NCBI GenBank assembly: GCA_003427395.1
Contig: BFEA01000486.1
Location: 157,966-185,683, forward strand
DNA from: Chara braunii
Taxonomy: Eukaryota; Streptophyta; Charophyceae; Charales; Characeae
Direction of reading: 5' to 3'
DNA length: 27,718 nt
The position numbers and the translations under genes were made by a program. Below, piece by piece: positions 9,063-20,180 of the stretch. The notes beneath the pieces are model-generated. The model had not been told where the DNA came from. It searched no databases and saw only the letters and a list, made by a program, of their open reading frames with translations. How positions within the stretch are numbered: the stretch's first letter is position 1; the number at the start of each line of letters is the position of its first letter.

Positions 9063-9736
9063 ATACTCTTTCTCTCCACTTGCTGCTGGTTGGTGCCTTG
9101 TCCACAACATCGGCCTGGTTCATTCGACAGGGCGAATTGAGAAGTCACTACGAGGGCTGATGACGACGACCTCTTCAAGAAGCCGCATGGTGGAATTGAC
9201 CACCTCAACTGGCGGAGCATGACCATGAGGAATGGTACGACTTGGATCGTGCCGCGTATGAGTATGAGTAGCTAGGCAAGTGTGGTCATGATCTCACTCG
9301 CTGTCACGTGTTCCTTCCCTTCACACTTCACCGAGCTCCCCTCTCCTCGCTACTTTCCCGCCTTTTTTCCATAGCAACCGCGCAGCCCATACTGTTGATA
9401 CTGCTTAGACCACCCATCCAACACCAAATCTACCTTTGCCATTGGCTTCGCCCTGCCCAAAAACCTCAGATTCGACTTTTAATTCCCTCGATTCCGTTCA
9501 GGAATGAGCGAGGTAGACCACTTTCAACTCTTTTCTTCTCCCCCCTCCTTCAAACGCACCTGGCGCTAGGCCGCGTCCAGGTTCATTCCTCCCTGTTTTC
9601 TTTTCTGTTTCTGCTGCTCCCCCTTTCGTGAAGCTGCGCTTTCTTGCACTACCTCTCTTCTTCTCCTATACTACCTCCCTCCCACTAGTCTGCGCTGCCT
9701 CCCTTCTCGTGCAACACTCTCCATAGCAAACGAAAA
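9063..9736. other. No gene seen; pyrimidine-rich on the plus strand
   Basis: From about 9300 to 9720 the plus strand is strongly C/T-rich (CTCC, CTTTC words) without a clean repeat period. The open frame at 9308-9631 is Leu/Ser/Pro-rich in keeping with that composition and is not supported as coding. Confidence 0.4.
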
Positions 9737-9833
9737 GAGAGCTCACCCCCTCTATTTATGCGAGTCAAATTTGCGCAGGGGCCATGCTAATCTGCTCTGT
9801 ATCGTTCCAATTTTAACGGATGTCCCGAAGGAC
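9737..9833 (-). ncRNA. U6 spliceosomal snRNA-like gene or pseudogene
   Basis: On the minus strand from 9833 the sequence starts with a perfect GTCC-TTCG-GGAC hairpin, then ACATCCGTT, AAAATTGGAACGATACAGAG and GATTAGCATGGCCCCTGCGC. These are the conserved U6 parts: 5' cap hairpin, the ACAGAG box that pairs with the 5' splice site, and the region that pairs with U4 and U2. The 3' part (after GCGC) departs from the usual AAGGATGACACGCA, reading AAATTTGACTCGCA, and the next bases end near a TTTT Pol III stop (9733-9736). Length of about 97 fits U6 (about 100-106). No TATA box is seen about 25-30 bases upstream, where a SINE-like sequence sits instead. The diverged 3' stem-loop and the missing promoter favour a pseudogene, but there is no A-tail. 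The 5' hairpin type is non-animal. Confidence 0.8.
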
Positions 9834-9837
9834 TACG

Positions 9838-9943
9838 GTCGGGCCCTAGTGTCTCAGCGGTTCGTGGGTGTACTAGGCTGAGTGGGCTCTTGGGTTCCAT
9901 GGCGGGTCCCGGAGACCGGTGCCAGCCTCGTCCTAAATTAAAA

Positions 9944-9975
<32 letters not shown>

Positions 9976-9976
9976 A
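9838..9976 (+). mobile_element. tRNA-derived SINE-like sequence with (AAAT/AAT)n tail
   Basis: An A-box-like GTGTCTCAGCGGTTCGTGG (about 9850-9867) is followed about 35-40 bases later by a B-box-like GGGTTCCATGGC and GGGTCCCGG, then a variable AAAT/AAT-repeat tail (about 9935-9976). This order is that of a tRNA-derived SINE. The B-box is imperfect, and no second copy or target duplication is visible in the window. Its 5' end abuts the U6 5' end on the opposite strand. Confidence 0.5.
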
Positions 9977-10911
9977 ACTCGGAGATAAAATGTACTAAAA
10001 GAAAACGGATGGGGGAGGGGATCCGCTGGCACCTGGTCCTTTCTTACGGGACCGCGGCAGACTGCCCTTAACAAAACCAAAAAGGGATAGTCCCGCGGGA
10101 CCCTCAACCCCTTGATTTAACTTCAAAGCACTCCTCCACTGCTCCGTTGCTCGCTGCTGGCCTCGATCTTGAAATCTCCCTGGTGACAGTTTAGTTTCAT
10201 AACCTATAGGGCTAAGCCCCAGCTTGGGTTGGTTGTGCGCCAACCTATATATAGATGGTAACTGTGGCCAGCCTGGGCCTGTGGCAGCAGCGTTAAGGCT
10301 GTTGCGTGACTTCCCCTCCAATCCCAAGGCCCAGTACGTGCGCACATGCTGTTAGGGGCCGGATCTTGCTTGGTATGTCACGCTAGTAACCCCTACACTG
10401 CTGCGTCCGGAGGCCAAAGTCCTTATTTCTGCCGCATGCGTCAAGGAGACCGCCCCTTTACTACCTCGTTGCCAAAGAACCCTGGCCTCTACGTATATGC
10501 AGCCTCGTTGGTAGCCTCTACTGCCGACTGCGCTTAGTCAACCTAGTGCTTTGCGTAATGTTACACGGCGCGGCCCCAAAACATTGATTTTTAATAAGTC
10601 GGGCAACACTCTCCTCTAGTCACCATCTCACCTGGCCAACTCTGCGTCGTTCGAACTTTCGCTCGCGTGCGCGAGGTTGTGACTCCACCCCAGATTCTAA
10701 CCTAGCACTTACTTGCTCTACCGGCGTCCCATAGTCTATACTAGTCAATCACTTGGTCAGGCTACCGCGTGCCCACAAAGTGCACGCTCACACACCCTCC
10801 AATCAACAAAAGTGGGGCGCGCCCCCAGATGTCGTCAAACGTGTTCCTACTGTAAGCTGCAAATACGTGCCCAAATACCCTTCTAAGGGTGTTCGGGCCG
10901 ACACCGTGACA
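9977..10911. other. No gene seen
   Basis: Mid-GC DNA without recognisable coding potential. Small palindromes occur (TCCCGCGGGA at 10090-10100; GGGCTAAGCCCC near 10208). The frames at 9787-10345 minus and 10346-10537 plus have no recognisable domain. Confidence 0.4.
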
Positions 10912-11036
10912 TACACAATGACACAGACAAAGACATACACAGTTACACGGTAACATATACACAAGTGGTACACATATACATAGTAACACACGCAGCAGAC
11001 ATACACGGACAGTGAAAACACAGTGATACACACAAG
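10912..11036. repeat. Degenerate ACAYAC-type repeat
   Basis: Irregular short words (GACATACACA, GACACAGACA, AACATATACAC, AGACATACACGGACAG) over about 125 bases, giving valine/cysteine-rich frames on the minus strand. A decayed microsatellite is the simplest reading. Confidence 0.6.
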
Positions 11037-11499
11037 CACGTTAATTGTATCTGACAACTATGGTTGTCGCCTACTTCCTCTAACTAACACAAGTGACTAT
11101 GGCAGCAACTTCCTCCTCTTAGCCCGCTTCCTCTACGGGCACCCGTAGACTCTCACACAAGATGCTCTGACAAGGCTTTAGCACGGCTCACAGGTAGGAT
11201 GAATGAATGCCTTAATGTTGTCTCTTTATTTCGGATTGTCAAAGGTCTGCCTTTAGACCTTGAGTACGGGGGTGCACACAATCCCACATGGTACTTGTTG
11301 GCTTAACAAAATGCGACGGAACTGGGTATCGCTGATTGGGCCGGGTTAGACTGCCACTTGCCCAGTTGCCGATCGACTGCCTACTTAGACTCATGAAAAG
11401 TCACTTCCGGGTCTTCCGGGAGACCGCAGACTTGATATTTCGGCATTATAGTAGCAAAGACTTGTGCTACGACTGCAACTCTTAAGGCACGGACACGCC
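11037..11499. other. No gene seen
   Basis: About 460 bases between two repeat blocks. AACTATGGTTGTCGCCTACTTCCTC-like and GACTATGGCAGCAACTTCCTC-like segments near 11056 and 11095 are a possible short duplication of about 40 bases. No frame or RNA gene was identified. Confidence 0.35.
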
Positions 11500-12330
11500 G
11501 TGAAACACAAAGAAACCTGCCTTATTGCCTAAGTCTGCTCAAGTGAGGAAGGTGGTAATAAGAGAAGCAAGACTCCATGAAGTCTGCCTTATTACCAACT
11601 GGCCTTACTCCGCTGGAAGTGTGATAAGAGTAGCAAGGCTCCGAGAAGCCTGCCTTATCGCAATAATGGCATGGAGGGGGTGATAAAAGAAGCAAGGTTC
11701 CGTGAAGTCTGCCGTATTACCAACCAGCCGTGCGTCAGGGCAAGGGTGTGATAAGAGTAGCAAGGCTCCGATAAGCCTGCCTTATCGCAATAATGGCACG
11801 GAGGGGGTGATAAGAGAAGCAAGGCTCCGTTAAGTCTGCCTTATTACCAACCAGCCGTGCGTTAGGGCAAGTGTGTGACAAGAGTAGCAAGGCTTCGAGA
11901 AGCCTGCCTTATCACAATAATGGCACGGACAGTGTGATAAGAGTAGCAAGGCTCCGAAAAGCCTGCCTTATCGCAATAATGGCACGGACAGTGTGATAAG
12001 AGTAGCAAGGCTCCGAGAAACCTGCCTTATTGCAATAATGGCACGGACGGTGTGATAAGAGTAGCGAGGCTCCGAGAAGTCTGCCTTATTACCCGCAAGC
12101 GGTGCTTCAATGCAAGCGGTAGTAGGAGGAGCAAGGCACCGAGATGCCTGCCTCATTGCCCATCCTCATGGATGAAGGAAGTGGTAGTAAGAGGAGCGAG
12201 GCTCCGAGAAACCCGCCTTATTACCGTCTGACCTTGATCTAATGCAAGACAGTAAATAAGTGAAGCAAGGCCCTTGAGGTCTACCCTATCACAAGCAGAC
12301 GCCCAGTGAAGATGAGTAGATCCCGAGTGG
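11500..12330. repeat. Tandem hairpin satellite, GATAAG/CTTATC family
   Basis: About twelve units at 60-67-bp spacing (stem starts near 11554, 11620, 11681, 11748, 11808, 11874, 11933, 11992, 12052, 12119, 12184, 12250). Each has an outer stem (GGTAATAAG/CTTATTACC or TGTGATAAG/CTTATCGCA), an AGWAGCA bulge, an inner stem AGGCT/AGCCT and a CCGAG-type loop. Two unit types alternate in the left half (spacers CAACCAGCCGTGCG versus CAATAATGGCACGG), giving a dimer of about 127 bp. Changes between units are mostly paired or G-T compatible: AGACT/AGTCT, AGGCT/AGCCT, GGCA/TGCC. The edges decay (11506-11530; 12250-12330). No protein frame spans it. Confidence 0.88.
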
Positions 12331-13808
12331 TCTACCACACTGTTACTAATCTTCTCGATAGACAGGGAACAGTGAAAGCCCTGAAAAGAGATCAATCCAT
12401 TATTAACAGACCACTTCCTGATTCTACTAAGGTGGAGGTAGAAGGAATGTGACCCCGTGTGACATGTCCTGCTACCTTAACCTATTGATTGATGTCAATC
12501 TTATGATTTTACTCCATATGAGATGGATGATATTTTATCTATGTATGTCTGAAGGGAAAAGTTACGACGATGTTAGCTTATACTTTCTTTTTTAGGATAC
12601 TGCCTCTAGAGAACGGCCAGATAAGAGGTTAGAGAGGCTACCTAGAGGGAATTATATCGATGTAGTATTATTCCCAACTTAAATTAAGTTCACTATATTG
12701 AACTATAGATAGGGTCATGTCGACGGCACAGAGGTGTTGAGACCGTGTTGACCTGTGTGTGATTGCTGGTCATCCTGATGAAGAAGGCTCATTATGAGTC
12801 TATACAAGACTACATGTTGTTGCCTTATGGTAACAGGTTAGTTCGCCAACTCAACCCTCACTCACCCTCTGCACCCACACTTTGCATCAACCTTTGCACT
12901 AAATGACATTTTTGTTCCGAGTCATTGTCTAAAGGATCTGTGTTTGGTCAAAAGAGGTCCTTGAATTACTAAGTCGAAAGGGGAATGTCTGGTTGAAAAG
13001 GTTGGAAACGTATGCGTGATGTGTGTGAAAGTGAATGAATAATTGACTCTGCCAGGATTGTGTAATGTGATTGACTCTTGTCTGCAAGTCAGTAAAACGA
13101 CCAGCCACATGCTATTCACGACAACCCATTGAAAAACTTATGTTATCCTGGGCCTTGATCCAAATGTTCCATCAGTGCGCGATTGGTTTGAGTACCCAGT
13201 CTTACGCTTTTTCCCTGATTGTTAGGAAGATTATAATTATTGCTAAGGCGAGAAGCCTTATTCATTTCATGATAATTTCATCTGTACATGTTTAAAAGGT
13301 CAATGACCTATGTTTTCCCTTAATGAATTTGGACTGTTTATGTAAATGTTTTACGTGTATGTGACATTTCCTTGCCTAATTACTCAGCCTTATTTCATTG
13401 CATGTGTATCTGTGATATGGCAAAGGGTTTTCATAAAGACATATATTGAATTGACTTAATCACTAAATAGGATAGGGTATATGTCTTACGAGCGACCCCT
13501 AATAATTCAAGTACTGAGGGGATTGTGTTCCCAAAAAGGGCTAGGTTGTAAGTCATACATATAGAAACTATTTATAGACAAAGCATAGCATGCGCGAACG
13601 TTTGTCAGTGGAGTCGACCTGATTTCTAAGTCGGTCCGGGAGATCAGCGCCCCGATGCTCGACGCGTATACGGGTCAGTCTTAAGCGTTCAACCGCGCGT
13701 ATGCCTATGCTACGGCGATCGAGAAAACGCCCTCGACCGACTTACCTCTGCGATTGTAAGTAAAAGCCTTCGCACGTGAGTCAGTAACTTAGCAGGGATA
13801 CGCCCACC
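12331..13808. other. No gene seen; AT-richer intergenic-type DNA
   Basis: About 1.5 kb without frames over 75 codons that look coding. From about 13610 the composition becomes GC/CpG-rich (TCGACC, CGCGTATACG, GGCGATCG words), leading into the duplicated block that follows. I see no RNA gene. Confidence 0.4.
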
Positions 13809-14200
13809 TAAGGGATGGTGACAACTCCCGTAGGTGGAGGTGAGTTGTACCTCGCGGGATCTCTGTCCTGTCGCAGGGAGTCACGAGAGGTATAGCTGGC
13901 GCGCACGATAGGAGTTGGTCTTTCGCTGAAACGTTTCTAAAACTCCTGCGTGATGCGACCGTGAGGTCCGACACTGAAAATACTTTGCGTCTGGGTGTGG
14001 GACCGCCACGCCCGACACGTGGACCGAAAGGAGGTGACAGCTCCCGCAGGTAGAGGTAAGTTGTACCTCGCGTAGGCCCTATCCTGTCGTAGGGGTTCGC
14101 GAGAGGTATGACTGACGCACTCGACCGGAGCGGCTGCGGAAGCTCCATTAGTATCGGGAGATGGCCAACTCCTACGTGACGCGGTCGGGAGGGTCCCGCC
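13809..14200. repeat. Tandem duplication, about 216-226 bp, two diverged copies
   Basis: Copy 1 (from about 13809) and copy 2 (from about 14025) share in order GGTGACA-CTCCCG, GAGGT-AGTTGTACCTCGCG, TCCTGTCG-AGGG, CGAGAGGTAT and AACTCCT-CGTGA-GCG. The shared AGGT/ACCT pair can form a small hairpin in both. The minus-strand 165-codon frame crossing both copies encodes the same Leu/Arg/Pro-rich stretch twice, so it reflects the duplication, not evidence of a gene. Confidence 0.75.
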
Positions 14201-17200
14201 CTGGGCAGGACCGATGCGCTCGACACCGATTTGCATGAATTATCCTCCTTTTTTTTTTTTTCAATTCCACAGTCGAGACATATCAACTTACTTTTCGGCT
14301 TTGAGTATAGATGCAGAATCCTCTGGTTTAATTTTGCTCGTGCTTCCTAAAGCCGAAAGCAGCGGGTGGCTCTCCGAGGGAGATCACTAGTTTAGACTAG
14401 CGAGCCCCTCGAGTCTGAGAGCATACTCGGCCTTAATTCAATCTGCCGGCTCTGGTCTCTGTGAGGGCGACTTCTAAAAAGCAGGGACACCCGCATAACT
14501 CATGACAGTCTTTTGGACCCTACCCCATAATTATACCCAATGAACGGATGCAAGGTCTAATTTGTCGTCTGGTCGAATAAGTCCCCTGACTTCCTGCTGA
14601 GAACTGTCAATGAGCTCACTTGAGTTGACTTTGGGTTCACATTTGATTCACAGGTTCATTAGTCCCTCCAAGCTAAGCACTTAGGCAATTGGTATTAATC
14701 TCTACACATCTTTAAATATCCTCTCATGGTGGGTCTGGTTAAAGTCAATGGTCAGGGAAGATTCGTCAACCCAGGACCAACGATTCCAATGTTAGAGTTC
14801 TTTTGACGACACCCAGAGCAAAGCTGGTGGTTCTGTTGCTAATTGAACACTACATGTGGTGGCACGACCTGTCGATCCCACTGGGATAGTGTACCGAGTA
14901 TATTATCGCAGATAGTGAGACCTACGTAGGTGGCGAGGCAAATGGACTCTGCTCAGTTAATAAACAAATATCGTGAATAACGATCAGACCCTTTAATGAT
15001 GCAATAGCCTTACCGGGTCGATTGAAGTGCTACAAAGCATTGTCTTGTTCATTCACAGTACGGATTGATGCGCATGGCAAGACCACTTCGACAACACTCC
15101 ACTCTTTAGCACTATGCAGAACACAACTCATTGTACACCTCGTCCGCACAACATGCAAATTTGTAAGGGTAGACTCGTAGCCCCTCTAATAGTCCTTGAG
15201 AAAGGCAGGAAGCGTGTACCTTCGGTAACCTGGGATTAAGGATTATATATATATATACATATATATATATACATCGTTCTGAGTTTTCATATCACTCTGC
15301 TTAAGTGAACGAACTGATGCAAATAATCGTTTTCCCTCGGGAAAAAGGTTTAACCCCATCAGATTTTGGCAGTCAGATTATAATCAGTACCGACTTCTAT
15401 CAGGCTCACACGTGTCATTAGTTATTTGCCCATCAGCCTGTACCTGAGTAAATTTAATCAAGGCCACGCCCCTCAACCTCCCCTCTAATCAAGAACACAC
15501 TCTGGCAGAGAATTCGCTAGTCCCCGTTGAGTATGTACTTGACTAGGAGGTAAGCAATCTTCCTTAAAATTACCTTTTGCCAATTCATTAATCAAGAGTT
15601 GAGCGTTTGCAGCAAAAGATAACTACGTTACTTATCGGGAGAATCATACCCAACTCGACCTAATAATCAATGAAAAGTTGCAAATTTCTCCCCGATTAGA
15701 AGACCACGAAGCAAACAACCAATCTGTCTCTTTATACAACCGGGAACGGGAGACACGTGACATAATGCAAGGTAAACGAAAAACAATCAATGCTCTCATG
15801 TAAAGTGGCAACCCGTAAGAGAACGGAATCGACTTATTGGAAACTCACAATCATACCTCACATTGCTGGTATGTCATTTTCAGCGGTAACCCTTCACTTC
15901 CTCTACTGCATTCCGTCTACCCCACTTGGAAAGAGAACAACAAGGCAACTTATTTAGACTATGTCGACACTCATAGATGTAATAACCAATTAGCAATCTC
16001 CTCGGTTTGTGGCCCCTTAACTTCCAATAACGTTCGAAATGGTTCAACTCTTCGAGTATGCTTAGCTATTACTCGTTTTCACTCTTTCGACTTTCAAGTT
16101 AGTACTCTTTCACAATGCCATCTCAACAAGAGTGATTCAGGTCACGTAGGATCTCAAATGACGCCCACAATCCATTTTGCACATTTCGTTCCTCCGTCAG
16201 ATTTCGATATCAATCCTTCTAACTAGCAGTCATCCCTCCTCACTTTCGCCCCTTTTGATATCACATATTAGCTAACAGTTGTTTAGAGCATGTGCACGAT
16301 CATTGGTTGACCACGGTGATGGCCCCAGGCAACCCTCAACCCAGACCATACAGTGGTGAGAACAATATGCGTCACACGTTCAAGATCAGGGTCCGCCTAA
16401 AGCGACTCAAACCCGCTTTTTATCGAGAGTCGACACTTGCTGCGAGAACCACCTCACGACTATAATGATACACGACACGACGACTTGTATACACGATACA
16501 TGGAGGACAGGGGGCGTCAACCCTTGCGTCAACCCTCGAAGTACAATGTAGGGAGGCCTGACTCCTCAGACAACAACCTCACCTGACGCGGGCTTGCCTT
16601 CAGTCTCGTTGCTATCACAAGTAAAGTTCATCTTCTGAAAACTGCAGTTGCCTACAAGAGCAATATTCACAACATGTTGTTCAAAGACCCTCTCCGCTCC
16701 CTTGCCACCTCTTGCGTGTGCCGCAAACTAAGCAGTAATTGTCTTGCAGCAAGTCAGGATTTCAAGCCTACAGTTACTAGTTGACTTTGCCTTGCGTTTC
16801 ACTTCTCATATTATCGCATCATCACCCTGACTGCTCCCTTAGTCACTTCGAGTAATCACCTCATAAGCTAGGCGTCGTCTCTCCTCTGTTATCGAGTTAA
16901 AGTTTCCTTCGCTCAAGTAGCAACCTATGAGGACGGAGCTGTTCCGGGGTGACACGCATCTGTCTTCCTCAGGATCCTCATAGGCCCCGCTGTCAATTGC
17001 AGACACTCACTCATGTCCCTCTCGTTCCGAGGTCCCTTTATAAAAGGGGAAGGTGGTCAGGATAATAGCACAAAACCGTAATGACCATCACACTGCCGAA
17101 TCGTCAAAGCGGGCAAACTCGCTCTCTCACGTGCGTGTGCGTAGCCTAGAATGACTGCTTATCACAGGCAGACTAACCCGATCTCACAATACTAGTATCA

Positions 17201-17461
17201 CTCGCATTAGCTCATTGCTGCTTCGTCACAATCGATATCAAGAAGTGGATTCTTCTATGGCTTCTCCACCAGTTAGTTCGTATCATTATCACCTGCAGTA
17301 ATACGTTTTTCTCGCCCTCTCGCGTAATACTACAGCCCGCGTAGACAGCATGATGTCAACCGCGTCACCTTAACACATCTAGGCACACGCGTCTCCTCCC
17401 CGCAACTGTCTTGCGCCCTCTGTCTTGCCCGTGACTGCTTATCGTCCCTGGTCACGTCGTC
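14201..17461. other. No gene seen; one AT microsatellite
   Basis: About 3.2 kb of apparently unique sequence. (AT)n with an interrupting C occupies 15243-15272. The 129-codon frame at 15837-16226 has no recognisable domain and no low-complexity explanation, but also no coding support. A TATAAAAGGGG word at 17040-17050 resembles a core promoter TATA box; nothing recognisable follows it. Confidence 0.4.
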
Positions 17462-17535
17462 GTCGCAAGCTGGCCTTTGGGCCGCTTTTCGCATGCTCAG
17501 TCGGCAGGTGGTCTCTCTGCCACTGAGCTAGCCCG
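17462..17535 (-). repeat. tRNA-derived fragment (SINE head or tRNA pseudogene)
   Basis: The minus strand reads GGGCTAGCTCAGTGGCAGAG (A-box, plus-strand positions about 17515-17534), matching eukaryotic tRNA D-arms, followed by a diverged anticodon region with GAGCATGCGA. No B-box GGTTCRANNCC is present at the right distance, and the cloverleaf does not close, so it is not a functional tRNA. The start resembles the tRNA-like head at 20932-21000. Confidence 0.5.
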
Positions 17536-18956
17536 TGAGGAGATAAAGTCTCTGCCGCATTGACCTCACTCTCTCCCCCTGAGTCTCGGTCTAGGTGTTG
17601 CTGCTCGTGCTCCGTGGTCCGGGTACATGTCTCTGGTTCGTGGTACACTATCGTCACTTGAACCTCTGTCGTGAGACCGTTCCTTCTACATCTCGCTTGG
17701 CCCGGTTTTTCGTTTTTGTGACCGCCACTTATAACTTCAGGTCCCCTCTCATCTCCTCCTCTCTCGCTCCCTCCACATTAATTTTCAACTTGGCCTCAAC
17801 TCCCCCGTCGTAGTTTAGAAAAGTGGTCATCCAAGGACCCTTCCTAGACATCGGGGACCAAGGCGTTATAAGGTTTCAACTATCCGGCCTATAACCATAG
17901 AGATCATTGTTGTGCGCCATGGCCGCTCACTTTTGGATAGCCTCTGCTAAGCAGCAACTCTCGTACTTGCACTGTGTGCTCGGAGCCGTAAACAACTAGG
18001 CTTAGTAATCTTGGTCGGAGTCGCCTCCGTCCTAACACGACTAACAGTCCTCACAACTCGCACGAAGGTACCTAGCCGTACGAAGTTAGCGTTGTGCCAG
18101 CGAGCTTTGCATGCGTAACTTCTGAGCTGAGAATCCCCCTTTCTGGCGCCACGACCAAACACTGTTTTTATAGAGCCCTAGGAGTTGCGGTTCCCATGTA
18201 CTAAATGGGGTACTCAGGGTCACTTTAGGATTGATAGAAGAAAAATAAATAAATCTTCAACCACATTAGAGTAATACTATAGTTCTTATAATAGTAAAAA
18301 AGGAATTATCGACCATTTTCTTCTATAGTCATTGTCCAGAGTCTTTTCAACTCACCCTGAAAAAACCTCGGATTCGATGCACAACGGTCCCATAACGGGA
18401 TACTGACTGTCGCGCTTCCTTCTTCAAAGGCGGTCATCGGACCACCCCTCATGGGTACCCGTGTCCGATGGCAAGAAGGGGGCTCATGACCTCCTGCGAG
18501 GTGATGAGTCTCCTACCAACGAGGCGCCCTGTGCTCCCATTTTGGAACCCTGTACTGATTGCACCTCGTCGGTCAGGTTCAATGTGGTTGGAGTGCAAGG
18601 GTTGGGCAGTCTAAGCCACCCTTCACAATAAAAAGGAAATTCTAAACTATACCGTTCGTTCCTTCGTGAAACGATAGAAATGATGCTCCAGCATAAAGGA
18701 GACCAAATTTTAAAATTAAATAATGCTTCAAATTCACAGCAGGAGATTACTCGACATGACAATTGCAGTCCTCCAACCCACCAAAGCCAGACCACGGCCT
18801 TGATCATGACACAATTTGAATATACAATTTCTTACCTTTTTTCATTTTCTTTCCTTTCCAATCACTCCTCCCTTTTCTCCTGATAGTAATCTTAGCTATA
18901 GTACCAATCCCATAACTCGACTAGACACAAGCGGTTATCGGGGAGCTGAAAATTCA
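17536..18956. other. No gene seen
   Basis: About 1.4 kb of mixed composition without recognisable coding or RNA features. A TAGAAGAAAA/TTTTCTTCTA inverted pair (18234 and 18316) is short and separated by AT-rich DNA. The frames at 18484-18807 minus and 17947-18162 minus show no domain. Confidence 0.4.
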
Positions 18957-19395
18957 GGAATCAAAATTCTGAAGTGAGAGTTTTGGGCAGTCTGAAAATC
19001 TTGAATGGTCCTGAAGTGGTGAAAGGTCCGAAGACCTTGAAAACCACTTGTTTAGGCAGGCTGCATCCTGAAGTGGTGAAGGGTGTCCTGAAGTGGTGAA
19101 GTGAGAGTTTTGGGCAGTCTGAAGACCATGAAAACCAGTCAGGATTTTCACCACTTGAATGGTCTTGAAGTGGTGAAAGTTCCGAAGACCATGAAAACCA
19201 CCCTTCACCATTTGAGGATGCAGTCTGCCTAAACATGTGGTTTTCAGGGTCTTCGGAACTTTCACCACTTCAAGACCATTCAAGATTTTTAGACTTGAAT
19301 GGTCCTGAAGCGGTGAAAGGTCCGAAGACCCTGAAAACCACCTGTTTAGGCAGGCTGCATCGTGAAGTGGTGAAGGGTGTCCTGAAGTGGTGATG
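18957..19395. repeat. Direct and inverted repeat cluster built on GAAGTGGTGAA
   Basis: A unit reading TTGAATGGTCCTGAAGTGGT, GAAAGGTCCGAAGACC, TGAAAACCAC, TTTAGGCAGGCTGCATC, then GAAGTGGTGAAGGGTGTCC occurs at about 19001-19103 and 19286-19395 (complete) and 19157-19203 (partial). An inverted copy lies at about 19203-19285. The partial copy and the inverted copy form a hairpin with arms of about 47 bases (19157-19203 / 19238-19285) and a loop of about 34 bases that itself carries the GCAGTCTGCCTAAA part inverted. Within units, GGTC-CGAA-GACC is a small palindrome. Frames through it are repetitive translations, not genes. Confidence 0.85.
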
Positions 19396-19706
19396 AAAAA
19401 TACAACTGTTGTTAACCTTCTCTCCGACTAGAGAGAACTCGGCGCGTTGTAGAAAAGACTGCGTCGATCTTTTTACTTTCGCGTCCCTGGGTGAGCCCGG
19501 CGGCTACCACGGCCACAGGCCGGTTGTGCTCTGCTGTTCAACAGGGCGCCCAACTTGCATGAACCAGTGAAAAGTCCAGTGGCACACCCACCCCTTCTGC
19601 CAGGGCAAGCGCCGACCCGACCGGTTTACAGCAGAGTACAACCTATATGTCACTAGAGTCTCGCGGAGATCTGTAGGCTGAACGCTTAGTGGACAAGGAG
19701 GGTTCC

Positions 19707-19768
19707 TAAGCAGGTTACCGGTACATAGCACGGTACGTAAGCAGGTGCCAGGTACACAGCGCGGTACG
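19707..19768. repeat. 31-bp tandem dimer
   Basis: Head-to-tail copies 19707-19737 and 19738-19768. Both start TAAGCAGGT and end CGGTACG, with a GGTACA-AGC middle and a handful of substitutions. Confidence 0.8.
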
Positions 19769-19930
19769 CTTGCAGGCACAGCGGAGGGTCGGGACACCAC
19801 GCCCTCTGACAACGCGATCACATTGAGTTCGGATACATTGGATTGGTTAGCAGTTACTGCTCAATGCAGCTCGCGGGGAGAAACGAGCTATCTGTAGGCA
19901 GCATGCACCAAGCTTGCCCAGTAAGGTATA

Positions 19931-19966
19931 TGAGGTCAATGGGGATTGAACCGAGGACCTCATAGG
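19931..19966 (-). repeat. tRNA B-box-like hairpin
   Basis: Arms TATGAGGTC and GACCTCATA (9 bp) enclose, on the minus strand, GGTTCAATCCC, an exact Pol III B-box consensus. The T-arm pairing around it is poor and no A-box is visible upstream, so it may be a tRNA/SINE relic or chance. Confidence 0.35.
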
Positions 19967-20180
19967 GCATGCCTTATGAATTGGATTGACTGCGGCTGGA
20001 TTCTACATGAATTGAAGGGGGGGGGAAGGGGGGTGTGACGCCCTTTAGATATCATCATTGAACTGACCGGTCACATGTATTTCAAAAATGCTTTATTCTT
20101 GTCTTTTGTTTATATCTCTTGTTTTTTTTCTGCATATTTTGTATATTCTTCTGTCAATTTAAGTTTATATACATATTTTA

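Noticed and set aside
15837-16226. 129-codon open frame as a possible gene
   Set aside because: No recognisable domain, no repeated or conserved segment, and no supporting promoter or splice context.
17036-17060. Core promoter (TATAAAAGGGG)
   Set aside because: No transcribed feature, LTR boundary or reading frame can be tied to it.
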